Positions 1 through 6,960 are shown, counted from the first letter of the stretch. The stretch: DNA of 10,877 bases from JBDHUJ01 sp039809105 (GCA_039809105.1 JBDHUJ010000040.1:1-10877), one strand, 5' to 3'. Notes: a model not told the origin generated them from the sequence alone. Numbers and translations are program-made.

Positions 1-74
1 GAAGTGTTGGGCGAGCGGTTGGTGAGGCATATGTGTTCCTTGTTTGTGTTACAGCTCCTAGCATAGCGGAAAAA

Positions 75-104
75 GAAAAGGGCTTCCTGGCGGAAGCCCT
101 TTTC
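75..104. terminator. Perfect hairpin terminator upstream of ftsA
   Basis: GAAAAGGGCTTCC (75-87) pairs perfectly with GGAAGCCCTTTTC (92-104) around a TGGC loop, giving a 13-bp hairpin. On the + strand the only T tract is the TTTT inside the stem. On the - strand the stem runs into TTTTCTTTTT, a better U tail, so it may terminate both ways and work best for leftward transcripts. It separates ftsA from whatever lies to the left. Only 74 bases precede it and no gene can be assigned there with confidence. Confidence 0.8.
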
Positions 105-173
105 ATATGCGATTGCCCTGTCAGACATATTTTATATATTATAACACATTATTCATGCGATTGATATATTTAT

Positions 174-203
174 TTGCGTAATCTGAAGCTATAGCGGTAT
201 ACT
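174..203 (+). promoter_or_regulatory. ftsA promoter giving a near-leaderless mRNA
   Basis: TTGCGT (174-179), an 18-bp spacer and TATACT (198-203) form a sigma70-type promoter in an AT-rich stretch. Transcription would start about 7 nt after the -10 box, near 210, while the ATG is at 212. The mRNA would therefore have essentially no leader. The only purine-rich word near the start, GGGG at 204-207, would not be transcribed. Confidence 0.6.
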
Positions 204-211
204 GGGGCCAT

Positions 212-1447
212 ATGCGCGAAGGCTCAGCCGCTCCCACTTACGTCGGCCTAGATATCGGCACATCTACTGTTCGATGTGTTGTCGGTACGCGCGACCAGAA
301 CGACCCCAGCATGATTTCGGTCATCGGCCATGGCTCCAGCACGAACCAGGGCATGCGCAAGGGCGTGGTCATGCATGTGGACGACACGGCCGAGGCGATT
401 ATCCAGGCGGTAACTGAAGCCGAGCGAATCTCGGGCGTGCGGATTGAGCGGGCGACGGTGAATGTGAACGGCGGGCATGTGAGCGGTATAAACAGCCGCG
501 GCGTCATAGCCATATCCAGCCCGAACCGCGAAATCACGGTCGAGGACCGTGAACGGGTCGAAGAAGCGGCGACCATCGTGCAACTGCCAGCGAACCGCGA
601 AATCGTGCAGGTGTTCGCCAAGAACTACCGCCTGGACGGCCAGGACAATCTGAAAGACCCCGTCGGCATGAGCGGCGTGCGGCTCGAGGTGGACTGCCAC
701 ATCGTAACAGCCGCCAGCCCGAATGTGCGCAACCTGGACCTGGCGCTCGAAAAGGCACAGGTGGTACCGCAGCATCACACGGTTTCTGCGCTGGCCGCTG
801 CCGAAGCCGTGCTCGACCGCAAGCAGAAAGAAGCCGGCACTGTAGTGCTCGACATCGGCGCCGGCACGACCAACCTGAGTGTTATAGAAGACGGGGAAAT
901 CCAGCATGTGGCGGTCATACCCATAGGCGGTATGCATATAACGAACGACCTGGCTATCGGCCTGAAGACCGACCTCGACGTAGCCGAGGCGGTAAAGCTG
1001 AAGCACGCCAAACTGGGCGACGAGCTTGACCGGCCCATCCGTATCGCCATAGATGACGGACACTACAACTTCTCTGGGGCCGAGGTGAACATGATAGTCG
1101 AAGCCCGTGTCGAGGAGCTGCTCGAATTCGCCGACAAGGAATTGGCCAAAGTGCACCGCTCGCGGAAGTTGCCGGGTGGTGTCGTGATTGTCGGCGGCAC
1201 GGCGGCGCTGCCGGGTCTGGCGGAGTTCGCGAAAGAAAAGCTGCAGCTGCCGGCCCGGATAGGCAAAATCCACGGCCTGGCCGGCTTGGTCGACACTGTA
1301 AACGACCCCGCATTCGCGAGCGCAGCTGGCCTGATGTTGCTCGATATCCTCTTGACGCCGCTGCTGCAAGAGCAGAGCGGGCACCAGGGTAATGTTATGG
1401 GCAATTTGAACGTGCTCACCAAGCTGCTCGGCAAATTCAAGTCCTAG
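212..1447 (+). CDS. ftsA: Cell division protein FtsA
   Basis: FtsA is the actin-like ATPase that tethers FtsZ filaments to the membrane and recruits later divisome proteins. At 411 aa it is close to E. coli FtsA (about 420). Visible motifs are the phosphate-1 loop VGLDIGTSTVR (11-21), the phosphate-2 loop DIGAGTT (214-220) and the adenosine-binding VVIVGGTAALPG (324-335). The FtsA-specific 1C/SHS2 region should lie at roughly 85-165. The last residues, about 397-411 (NVLTKLLGKFK), form an amphipathic, lysine-bearing helix, the usual membrane-targeting sequence. The ATG at 212 lies ten residues before the first motif and there is no better start. No Shine-Dalgarno is convincing, and the -10 box sits 8 nt upstream, suggesting leaderless translation. 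ftsZ follows after 185 bp, the classic dcw order. MreB or DnaK are excluded by the motif arrangement and the C-terminal helix. Confidence 0.95.
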   Translation: MREGSAAPTYVGLDIGTSTVRCVVGTRDQNDPSMISVIGHGSSTNQGMRKGVVMHVDDTAEAIIQAVTEAERISGVRIERATVNVNGGHVSGINSRGVIAISSPNREITVEDRERVEEAATIVQLPANREIVQVFAKNYRLDGQDNLKDPVGMSGVRLEVDCHIVTAASPNVRNLDLALEKAQVVPQHHTVSALAAAEAVLDRKQKEAGTVVLDIGAGTTNLSVIEDGEIQHVAVIPIGGMHITNDLAIGLKTDLDVAEAVKLKHAKLGDELDRPIRIAIDDGHYNFSGAEVNMIVEARVEELLEFADKELAKVHRSRKLPGGVVIVGGTAALPGLAEFAKEKLQLPARIGKIHGLAGLVDTVNDPAFASAAGLMLLDILLTPLLQEQSGHQGNVMGNLNVLTKLLGKFKS

Positions 1448-1467
1448 GCTCGTGCGGCCGAGGGGAC

Positions 1468-1496
1468 TTTGATGTTCGGAGAACTATTTTTATACT
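1468..1496 (+). promoter_or_regulatory. Distal ftsZ promoter candidate (P1)
   Basis: TTTGAT (1468-1473), a 17-bp spacer and TATACT (1491-1496) lie just after the ftsA stop. Transcripts would begin near 1503 and carry about 130 nt of leader. That leader includes two tandem GTACCGT words (1508-1521), which can fold as CGTAC/GTACG, and the near-palindrome GGATATGTATCC (1560-1571). No T-tailed terminator is visible between ftsA and ftsZ, so read-through from ftsA is also possible. Confidence 0.4.
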
Positions 1497-1579
1497 CACA
1501 CTTTTTCGTACCGTGTACCGTACGTGGTATTTGTTGTTCGGGTATTTTTGCTTGATACCGGATATGTATCCACATGGTC

Positions 1580-1609
1580 TTGTACTTCGGTGCCAAAGAC
1601 ATGTATACT
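1580..1609 (+). promoter_or_regulatory. Proximal ftsZ promoter (P2)
   Basis: TTGTAC (1580-1585), an 18-bp spacer and TATACT (1604-1609) predict a start near 1616. This leaves a short leader holding the strong ribosome binding site AAGGGAG (1621-1627), 5 nt before the ATG at 1633. The -10 box is the same GTATACT word found at ftsA and at the thioredoxin-like gene. Confidence 0.55.
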
Positions 1610-1632
1610 AACAAGTACTAAAGGGAGTATGT

Positions 1633-2952
1633 ATGGCACAAGCAGTTGATCCGGCTATTGAAACCTTTGCCCGCATAAAGGTCATAGGAGTAGGTGGGGC
1701 CGGTGGCGCCGCAATCAACCGCATGGTTGAATCCGGCGTAGAGGGAGTAGAGTTCGTTGCAATCAATACTGACGCCCAGGCACTCCACAATTCTCTCGCG
1801 AGCACAAAAATACACATCGGCAAAGATGCGACCCGCGGACTCGGTGCGGGCGCTGACCCTGCGGTAGGCGAAAAAGCCGCCAACGAGTCCATAGACGAAA
1901 TCAAAGCGGCCATAGCGGGCGCAGACATGGTCTTCGTAACGCTTGGCGCTGGTGGCGGCACCGGAAGTGGCGCCGGCCATGTGGTTGCCAGCGTGGCGAA
2001 AAGCATGGGCATACTTGTTGTAGGTTTTGCTACAAAGCCATTTGCGTTCGAGGGCGAGAAGCGTCGTCGCAATGCCGAGACGGCTATCGACAACCTTCGT
2101 TCAACTGTCGACACACTTATTATTATTCCGAACGACCGTTTGTTGCAGACCATCGACCGTCAGACACCGCTACTCGAAGCATTCAAGGTCGCCGACGACG
2201 TGCTGCGCCAAGGCGTACAGGGCATATCCGACCTTATAACCGTACACGGGCTCATAAACCTCGACTTCGCCGACGTGAAGGCCGTTATGCAGAACGCCGG
2301 TTCCGCCCTTATGGGCATCGGCCGGGCTAGTGGTGAAAATCGCGCCTTGCAGGCTGCTACGCAGGCTATAGAAAGTCCGCTGCTCGAAGTGTCTATCGAT
2401 GGCGCCCGTGGCATACTCTTTAACGTCATCGGTGGTAACGACCTGAGTATGCACGAAATCAACAGCGCCGCCGAGGCGATTACGCAAGCCGCCGACCCAG
2501 ATGCGAACATCATATTCGGTGCCACTATCAGTCCAGAGCTGGATGGCGAGGTCATCATAACCGTGGTTGCCACCGGCTTCGACGCTTCATACTTCGCAAA
2601 CCGCCGGGCACCTTCCGTAGAAGTGGAAGCCCCGGCTTCGGTAGCTGTGGAACAGCCGAAACCAGTGACCGATGCCGACGTGCAGGATATCGATATGGAC
2701 CTCCAGGAGCACCAGGAGACTGCCAGCGACTTTACTTCCGACCAGCCGATGCCGAATATCTGGTCCATCAGTGAAGACGACAAGGATGATGACGACAAGA
2801 AACTGGAACAGCATCAAGCCGAAGATACCGGCGGCCCCGTTGTTTCGAGCCACGATGAAGACGACCTGGAGCGACCTTCGTTCCTGCGCCGCCTGACCAA
2901 GCGTCACAAAGATGCCGAGAGCAAAGAGCCCTCAGAGAAATCCGATAAGTAA
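1633..2952 (+). CDS. ftsZ: Cell division protein FtsZ
   Basis: FtsZ is the tubulin-like GTPase that polymerises into the Z-ring at midcell. The 439-aa product has the N-terminal nucleotide-binding stretch KVIGVGGAGGAAINRM (16-31), the tubulin signature GGGTGSGAG (107-115) and the catalytic T7 loop NLDFADV (209-215), whose Asp completes the GTPase site of the neighbouring subunit. The globular core ends around residue 325. An acidic, low-complexity linker of about 90 residues follows, including DKDDDDKKLE. Then comes the conserved C-terminal peptide DLERPSFLRRL, which binds FtsA, and an extra charged tail of about 18 residues. The usual GGGTGTGAAP is GGGTGSGAGH here, with His where Pro is common. 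AAGGGAG at 1621-1627 fixes the start. Its neighbour ftsA encodes its membrane anchor. Confidence 0.97.
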   Translation: MAQAVDPAIETFARIKVIGVGGAGGAAINRMVESGVEGVEFVAINTDAQALHNSLASTKIHIGKDATRGLGAGADPAVGEKAANESIDEIKAAIAGADMVFVTLGAGGGTGSGAGHVVASVAKSMGILVVGFATKPFAFEGEKRRRNAETAIDNLRSTVDTLIIIPNDRLLQTIDRQTPLLEAFKVADDVLRQGVQGISDLITVHGLINLDFADVKAVMQNAGSALMGIGRASGENRALQAATQAIESPLLEVSIDGARGILFNVIGGNDLSMHEINSAAEAITQAADPDANIIFGATISPELDGEVIITVVATGFDASYFANRRAPSVEVEAPASVAVEQPKPVTDADVQDIDMDLQEHQETASDFTSDQPMPNIWSISEDDKDDDDKKLEQHQAEDTGGPVVSSHDEDDLERPSFLRRLTKRHKDAESKEPSEKSDK

Positions 2953-3011
2953 ACGCTGTTACCTGCGGAAAAACGCAGTACATATTACACCGCATTTCTG
3001 CCGCAAAGTGC

Positions 3012-3041
3012 TTGTGCAAGCGCTATGCATGGCGGTATAGT
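3012..3041 (+). promoter_or_regulatory. nrdR(-nrdJ) promoter with overlapping palindrome
   Basis: TTGTGC (3012-3017), an 18-bp spacer and TATAGT (3036-3041) predict a start near 3048. The transcript would have a leader of about 285 nt before nrdR. The -35 box lies inside an 18-bp inverted repeat (3007-3024, GCTTG-TG-CAAGC at its centre, one G-T pair further out), a plausible operator. The 2953-3006 stretch just upstream holds the small hairpin CTGCG/CGCAG (2963-2978) without a T tail, so no clear ftsZ terminator is seen. Confidence 0.5.
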
Positions 3042-3052
3042 ACATACAGTAA

Positions 3053-3068
3053 ACGCTATATGTAGCCC
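3053..3068 (+). promoter_or_regulatory. Candidate NrdR box in the nrdR promoter region
   Basis: The core CTATATGTAG (3056-3065) matches 9 of 10 positions of the NrdR-box core CWATATATWG, and the left flank ACG matches ACA at two of three positions. The right flank does not match. NrdR boxes normally come in pairs with centres about 31-32 bp apart. The best partner, CTATGCATGG (3023-3032), is weak (7 of 10) and 33 bp away. The site lies just after the predicted start, a sensible place for repression. The same bases can also form the base of a hairpin (CCCCT 3066-3070 with AGGGG 3086-3090). Confidence 0.35.
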
Positions 3069-3126
3069 CTAATACAACAGTTAACAGGGGTGGTCTACGA
3101 GCCAGCGGAGTACATTCAAAGATATA

Positions 3127-3311
3127 GAACCCATTGCAAAACCCGCTTTCGAGTTGAAAATCGTAGATTGTAGGGCAGCGTGTCTAGAGCGGGAGGGGCC
3201 CCGGATTGAATCCGGGGTAAACTCCACTGGTGGTTACGGTGACGAGTGGTCTGGGCGCTCTGGCCTGCAAGGCTGCGGGTTTCGGCCGGAATGGGGTTTT
3301 GCAACGGGTTC
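3127..3311 (+). ncRNA. Structured RNA leader before nrdR, family unknown
   Basis: GAACCCATTGCAAAACCC (3127-3144) pairs with 3294-3311 over 18 positions with a single A-C mismatch (3133/3305). It encloses 149 nt with further nested helices: GCAGC/GCTGC (3175-3179/3272-3276), CTAGAGCG/CGCTCTGG (3184-3191/3256-3263), a perfect 8-bp hairpin CCCCGGAT/ATCCGGGG (3199-3217) and CCACT/AGTGG (3224-3228/3245-3249). This is a closed multibranch shape typical of riboswitch-sized RNAs. Its closing stem ends 12 nt before the nrdR ribosome binding site, so it could control nrdR translation or be processed as a stand-alone RNA. I do not recognise the family: cobalamin riboswitch and RNase P motifs are incomplete. 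The only open frames inside are shadows. Confidence 0.55.
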
Positions 3312-3333
3312 ATAAGGTGATACGGAGGTATAC

Positions 3334-3822
3334 ATGAAGTGTAGCCAATGCCAAGAAGACGACACGAAGGTCATAGAAAGCCGTGACGTCTCTGACGGCC
3401 AGGCAGTCCGTCGCCGCCGCGCTTGTGTTAGCTGTGGCTATCGCTTTACGACGTATGAACGTCTGGAGCGGCCGCAGCTTATCGTTGTCAAAAAAGATGG
3501 CACCAGGGAGCTGTTTAACCGCCAGAAACTACTAGCCGGCCTGTACCGGGCCTGTGAGAAGACTGCAGTCACGTCGGTGCAAATAGACCAGCTAGTGAAT
3601 AACGTCGAACAGCAACTCTACGCCTGCTCTGAGAGCGAGGTGCCGAGCGGCAAGATAGGCGAACTAGTGATGGATCAGATGGTCAGCCTCGATGAAGTCG
3701 CGTATGTGCGCTTCGCGAGCGTGTACCGGCGGTTCAAAGACATCGCTAGTTTCGAACGGGAACTGACACAAATGAAAGAGCGGCGCAGCGACACGGCAGG
3801 AGCAATCGGACTGACGAACTAA
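3334..3822 (+). CDS. nrdR: Transcriptional repressor NrdR
   Basis: NrdR is the nucleotide-sensing repressor of ribonucleotide reductase genes. Bound ATP or dATP sets its oligomeric state and its affinity for paired NrdR boxes. The 162-aa product has the N-terminal zinc ribbon with Cys3, Cys6, Cys31 and Cys34 (MKCSQC and CVSCGYRF), the basic RRRR stretch at 26-29, and an ATP-cone from about 47 to 137 beginning PQLIVVKKDGTRELFNRQK. The length is typical (about 150-160 aa). CGGAGG at 3323-3328, 5 nt before the ATG, fixes the start, and the zinc ribbon begins at residue 3. nrdJ, its expected target, follows after 218 bp on the same strand, so the two are probably one transcription unit. A candidate NrdR box upstream suggests autoregulation. 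Confidence 0.97.
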   Translation: MKCSQCQEDDTKVIESRDVSDGQAVRRRRACVSCGYRFTTYERLERPQLIVVKKDGTRELFNRQKLLAGLYRACEKTAVTSVQIDQLVNNVEQQLYACSESEVPSGKIGELVMDQMVSLDEVAYVRFASVYRRFKDIASFERELTQMKERRSDTAGAIGLTN

Positions 3823-3868
3823 CGTGAGTACCCAAGGGTATGGGGCAAACAAAAATGGAGCGCGGCAG

Positions 3869-4006
3869 GCTCTCCACTGGTCTGACAGGTAAACGGTAAA
3901 ACCAGAGGAGAGCTTACCGGCCGACTGCTGAAGTGAGGCGGCAGCTGGAGACTCTAACAAAAAACAATATCAAACTAAGCGGGTGCGGACCGGTTTCGAG
4001 CCGGCC
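3869..4006 (+). promoter_or_regulatory. Hairpin-rich intergenic leader of nrdJ
   Basis: The 218-bp gap between nrdR and nrdJ has no gene. GCTCTCC (3869-3875) pairs with GGAGAGC (3907-3913), and after an A-A mismatch CTGGT (3877-3881) pairs with ACCAG (3901-3905), a strong 45-nt hairpin with a 19-nt loop. A second helix CCGGTT/AGCCGG (3990-3995/3999-4004, TCG loop) lies 17 nt before GAGGAG (4022-4027). TACCCAAGGGTA (3829-3840) is a further small inverted repeat. None is followed by a T tract, so a translational role or mRNA stabilisation fits better than termination. No good internal promoter is seen. GAGGAG or the closer GAGGG (4029-4033) serves as the nrdJ ribosome binding site. Confidence 0.45.
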
Positions 4007-4040
4007 AAAAAGCATCTGAAAGAGGAGTGAGGGTAACAAT

Positions 4041-6827
4041 ATGGGGCAGGTAACAAGTCTAGGCGTGAGCCGGTTCTTTACGGAGCCGAAGACCAAGGGC
4101 TATGACAAGCTGACATGGGTCAAGCGCGATTCGTCGCTCAAAAACCCGTTTACGGGCGAAGTGGTATTCGAACAGAAAGAAGTCGAGATTCCGGACACGT
4201 GGTCGCTGAACGCGCTGAATATCGTGGCACAGAAATACTTTACCGGTACGCCGGGTACCAAAGAACGCGAAACAAGCCTGAAGAACCTTATCGACCGTGT
4301 GGCCGACACTATTGTTCGCCAGGGTCAGCAGGAGGGGTATTTCGATAGCGCTGCCGAGGCGGAAACGTTCCGCGAAGAACTCAAGTATGTGCTGGCGACG
4401 CAGCGGGCGGCGTTCAATTCGCCGGTGTGGTTCAACATCGGTGCGCCAGACCGTGCGCAGCAGGCCAGCGCCTGTTTCATCTTGGGCGTCGAAGATACCA
4501 TGCCGGCTATCTTGCAGTGGTACACGGACGAAGGCATGATTTTCAAGGGTGGTTCCGGTAGCGGTGTCAACATCAGCCCTATCCGTTCCAGCGTCGAGCC
4601 GCTTGGTAAGTCGGCGGGTACCGCCAGCGGTCCGCTGAGTTTCATGCGTGGTGCCGACGCTTCTGCTGGCGCCATAAAGAGCGGCGGCAAGACCCGCCGC
4701 GCAGCCAAGATGGTCATCCTGAATGTCGACCACCCGGACGTCGAGGAGTTCATCTGGTGTAAAGAGCGCGAAGAAGAAAAGGCTCGCGTGCTGCAGGCCG
4801 CTGGGTTTGACATGAGCCTGGACGGCAAAGATATCTTTAGTGTCCAGTACCAGAACGCCAACAACTCGGTCCGTGTAACCGACGAGTTCATGAAGGCTGT
4901 CGAAAACGACGGTGACTGGGCACTTCGTGCCGTAACTACCGGCAAGCCGGTCCGCACCGTAAAGGCCCGCGACCTGTACCGCCAATTCGCTACCGCAGCC
5001 TGGAAGTGCGCCGATCCTGGCATGCAGTTCGACACCGTCATCAACAAATGGCACACCACGCCGAACGCTGGCCGCATAAACGGCTCCAACCCATGTTCCG
5101 AGTACATGCACCTCGACAACTCTGCCTGTAACCTCGCCAGCATAAACCTGCTGCACTACCTGAACGACGATTTCAGCTTTGACATCGAAGCCTTTAAGCA
5201 CACTGTCGAGCTCATCTTTACCAGCCAGGAAATCTTGGTTGGCTACAGCAGCTACCCGACTGAGCGCATCACCAAGAATGCTCGTGCTTACCGCGAACTC
5301 GGCATCGGCTACGCCAACCTCGGCGCTATGCTTATGGCCCAGGGCTTGCCATACGACTCTGACGAAGGCCGCGCCCAAGCTGCAGCCGTAACAGCTTTGC
5401 TGACCGGCCACAGCTACGCTACCAGCGCCAAGATTGCCCGCAAAGTCGGTCCGTTCGCCGGGTTCCACAAGGACCGCGATGGCATGCTGAATGTACTGCG
5501 TATGCACCGCGAAGCTGTCGACCATATCGACGCATCACTCGTTGCCGAAGACCTGCTGAGCGCTGCCGCTCAGGCTTGGGACGAGGCAGTCGAAATGGGT
5601 GAGCAGTACGGTGTGCGCAACAGCCAAGCTTCGGTGTTGGCGCCTACCGGTACCATCGGCCTGATGATGGACTGTGACACTACTGGCATCGAGCCAGACC
5701 TCGGTCTCGTAAAGGTCAAGAAGTTGGTCGGCGGCGGTACGATGAACATCGTCAACCAGACTGTACCACGCGCCCTGAAATCGCTTGGCTATCGCGCGGA
5801 ACAGGTCAACGACATCGTTGCGTACATCGACACCGAAAAGACCATCCTGGGCGCACCACACCTGCAGAAGCAGCACGAGCCGGTCTTTGCGTGCTCCATG
5901 GGCGATAACGCTATTCACTATCTCGGTCATGTGAAGATGATGGCCGCCGTGCAGCCGTTCATTTCCGGTGCTATTTCGAAGACTGTGAACATGCCAGAAG
6001 ACGTCAGTATCGAAGACGTCGAACAGCTGCACATGGATTCTTGGAAGCTCGGCCTGAAGGCGGTCGCCATTTACCGCGACAACTGTAAGGTTGCGCAGCC
6101 GCTGAGCATGGCTAAGAAGGAAGATGACAAGAAAGAAGAGCCTGCCGTTGCCGCTACGCCAGCCGCTGCTGCCGATGCGGTCGAAAGCCGCATCGTCATC
6201 AAGGGTGCGGTCCGTCGCCGCCTGCCGAAAGTCCGCACCGGCCGTACCTACAAATTCCAGGTCGCTGACCTTGAAGGCTACTTCACGGTCGGTGAGTACG
6301 AAGATGGCACGCCAGGCGAACTGTTCGTTTCGGTCAGCAAGCAGGGAAGTACGCTTTCTGGCCTAATGGATTCCTTCGCGATTAGTGTCAGTCACGGTTT
6401 GCAGTACGGTGTGCCGCTGAAGAGCTACGTCAAGACACTGCGCGGCACTTCGTTTGCTCCTGCTGGCATAACCGACGACGCAGACATCCGTACCGCCAGC
6501 TCGGTCACGGACTACATTGTCCGCCGTCTCGCACTGGACTACTTGAGCTTCGACGACCGTTTGGAGCTTGGCCTAGCCAACTTCGACGATATGCCAGAAG
6601 CCCAGACGAGCCTGCTTGAGGTTTCTGAACCTGCTACGGTAACTATCGCCGAGGAACCTGTTGCGCCCCAGGCACAACCTGCACCAGTAGCAGTGGCTAC
6701 AAAGGGAGAGAAAGAAGCCTTCAAGGATGAGTCGGCACCACTGTGTTACAACTGTGGCAACCAGACGCAACGCTCCGGCAGCTGCTATGTGTGCTCAAGC
6801 TGTGGTTCGACCACTGGCTGCAGCTAA
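4041..6827 (+). CDS. nrdJ: Adenosylcobalamin-dependent (class II) ribonucleotide reductase
   Basis: The enzyme reduces ribonucleotides to deoxyribonucleotides in the cytoplasm using a thiyl radical generated from adenosylcobalamin, independent of oxygen. The 928-aa protein shows the redox-active Cys145 (ASACFILG), GGSGSGVNISPIRSS (170-184), the active-site NPCSE (350-354: Asn350, thiyl Cys352, Glu354), the partner Cys363 (SACNLAS) and PTGTIG (535-540). A lysine/alanine-rich linker (about 690-716) leads to a TSCPD domain (about 725-835). A Pro/Ala linker then leads to a C-terminal cysteine cluster (Cys902, 905, 915, 918, 921, 927), which resembles a zinc ribbon and may relay electrons from thioredoxin. 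There is no N-terminal ATP-cone. No intein or intron interrupts it. The C-terminal architecture and the lack of a small-subunit gene nearby argue against class I NrdA. It is probably cotranscribed with nrdR and ends at a strong terminator. Confidence 0.95.
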   Translation: MGQVTSLGVSRFFTEPKTKGYDKLTWVKRDSSLKNPFTGEVVFEQKEVEIPDTWSLNALNIVAQKYFTGTPGTKERETSLKNLIDRVADTIVRQGQQEGYFDSAAEAETFREELKYVLATQRAAFNSPVWFNIGAPDRAQQASACFILGVEDTMPAILQWYTDEGMIFKGGSGSGVNISPIRSSVEPLGKSAGTASGPLSFMRGADASAGAIKSGGKTRRAAKMVILNVDHPDVEEFIWCKEREEEKARVLQAAGFDMSLDGKDIFSVQYQNANNSVRVTDEFMKAVENDGDWALRAVTTGKPVRTVKARDLYRQFATAAWKCADPGMQFDTVINKWHTTPNAGRINGSNPCSEYMHLDNSACNLASINLLHYLNDDFSFDIEAFKHTVELIFTSQEILVGYSSYPTERITKNARAYRELGIGYANLGAMLMAQGLPYDSDEGRAQAAAVTALLTGHSYATSAKIARKVGPFAGFHKDRDGMLNVLRMHREAVDHIDASLVAEDLLSAAAQAWDEAVEMGEQYGVRNSQASVLAPTGTIGLMMDCDTTGIEPDLGLVKVKKLVGGGTMNIVNQTVPRALKSLGYRAEQVNDIVAYIDTEKTILGAPHLQKQHEPVFACSMGDNAIHYLGHVKMMAAVQPFISGAISKTVNMPEDVSIEDVEQLHMDSWKLGLKAVAIYRDNCKVAQPLSMAKKEDDKKEEPAVAATPAAAADAVESRIVIKGAVRRRLPKVRTGRTYKFQVADLEGYFTVGEYEDGTPGELFVSVSKQGSTLSGLMDSFAISVSHGLQYGVPLKSYVKTLRGTSFAPAGITDDADIRTASSVTDYIVRRLALDYLSFDDRLELGLANFDDMPEAQTSLLEVSEPATVTIAEEPVAPQAQPAPVAVATKGEKEAFKDESAPLCYNCGNQTQRSGSCYVCSSCGSTTGCS

Positions 6828-6843
6828 ATCGGCACTGCCGATT

Positions 6844-6873
6844 AAAAGACCCTTCCTAGGAAGGGTCTTTTTT
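6844..6873. terminator. Strong bidirectional terminator after nrdJ
   Basis: A perfect 28-bp palindrome (6844-6871, AAAAGACCCTTCC and its complement meeting at CTAG) ends in TTTTTT on the + strand and has the mirror-image U tract on the - strand. It is preceded directly by a 7-bp hairpin AATCGGC/GCCGATT (6827-6843) that begins inside the nrdJ stop codon. It closes the nrdR-nrdJ unit. Confidence 0.93.
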
Positions 6874-6890
6874 AAGTTCTTGGTCGGAAT

Positions 6891-6952
6891 AGTCGGATAG
6901 TTCTTAGAGGGCTTCAGTTTGGGCTCTTCTAAGAACTAAGAACTATCCGACT
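6891..6952. repeat. Heptamer-built 17-bp inverted repeat
   Basis: AGTCGGATAGTTCTTAG (6891-6907) is perfectly complementary to 6936-6952, with 28 nt between. The arms are made of 7-bp words: AGAACTA occurs twice in tandem (6932-6945), followed by TCCGACT and GAGAACT, and the left arm reads TCGGAAT, AGTCGGA, TAGTTCT. No T tract follows, so it is not an ordinary terminator. It looks like a dispersed intergenic repeat unit. Confidence 0.7.
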
Positions 6953-6960
6953 GAGAACTA

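Noticed and set aside
1..74. End of an upstream + strand gene (stop TAG 64-66) or start of a leftward gene (ATG at 30-28 with AAGGA upstream)
   Set aside because: Both are possible but only 10 to 21 codons are visible and neither peptide is recognisable.
248..1384. Long open frame on the minus strand inside ftsA (and similar ones inside nrdJ, 4059-5525)
   Set aside because: They are antisense shadows of well-supported genes, have no ribosome binding sites and encode low-complexity, unrecognisable proteins.
3116..3313. 65-aa minus-strand frame in the nrdR leader
   Set aside because: It coincides with the structured RNA and has no recognisable features.
3127..3320. RNase P RNA (rnpB) before nrdR
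   Set aside because: GGTAAACTCCAC (about 3215-3226) and GGGTTCATAAGGT (about 3306-3318) recall phrases of E. coli rnpB, in the same order. However, the universal P4 strands (GAGGAAAGTCC-like and ACAGAA-like) are missing, the spacing differs, and the first phrase is partly inside a perfect hairpin.
3127..4040. Adenosylcobalamin riboswitch for the nrdR-nrdJ unit
   Set aside because: It is the obvious expectation for a B12-dependent reductase, and TGAATCCG and CGGTGACGAG look faintly similar. No B12 box (CAGGA..ACCTGCC type) or CCCCGC core can be found in either leader.
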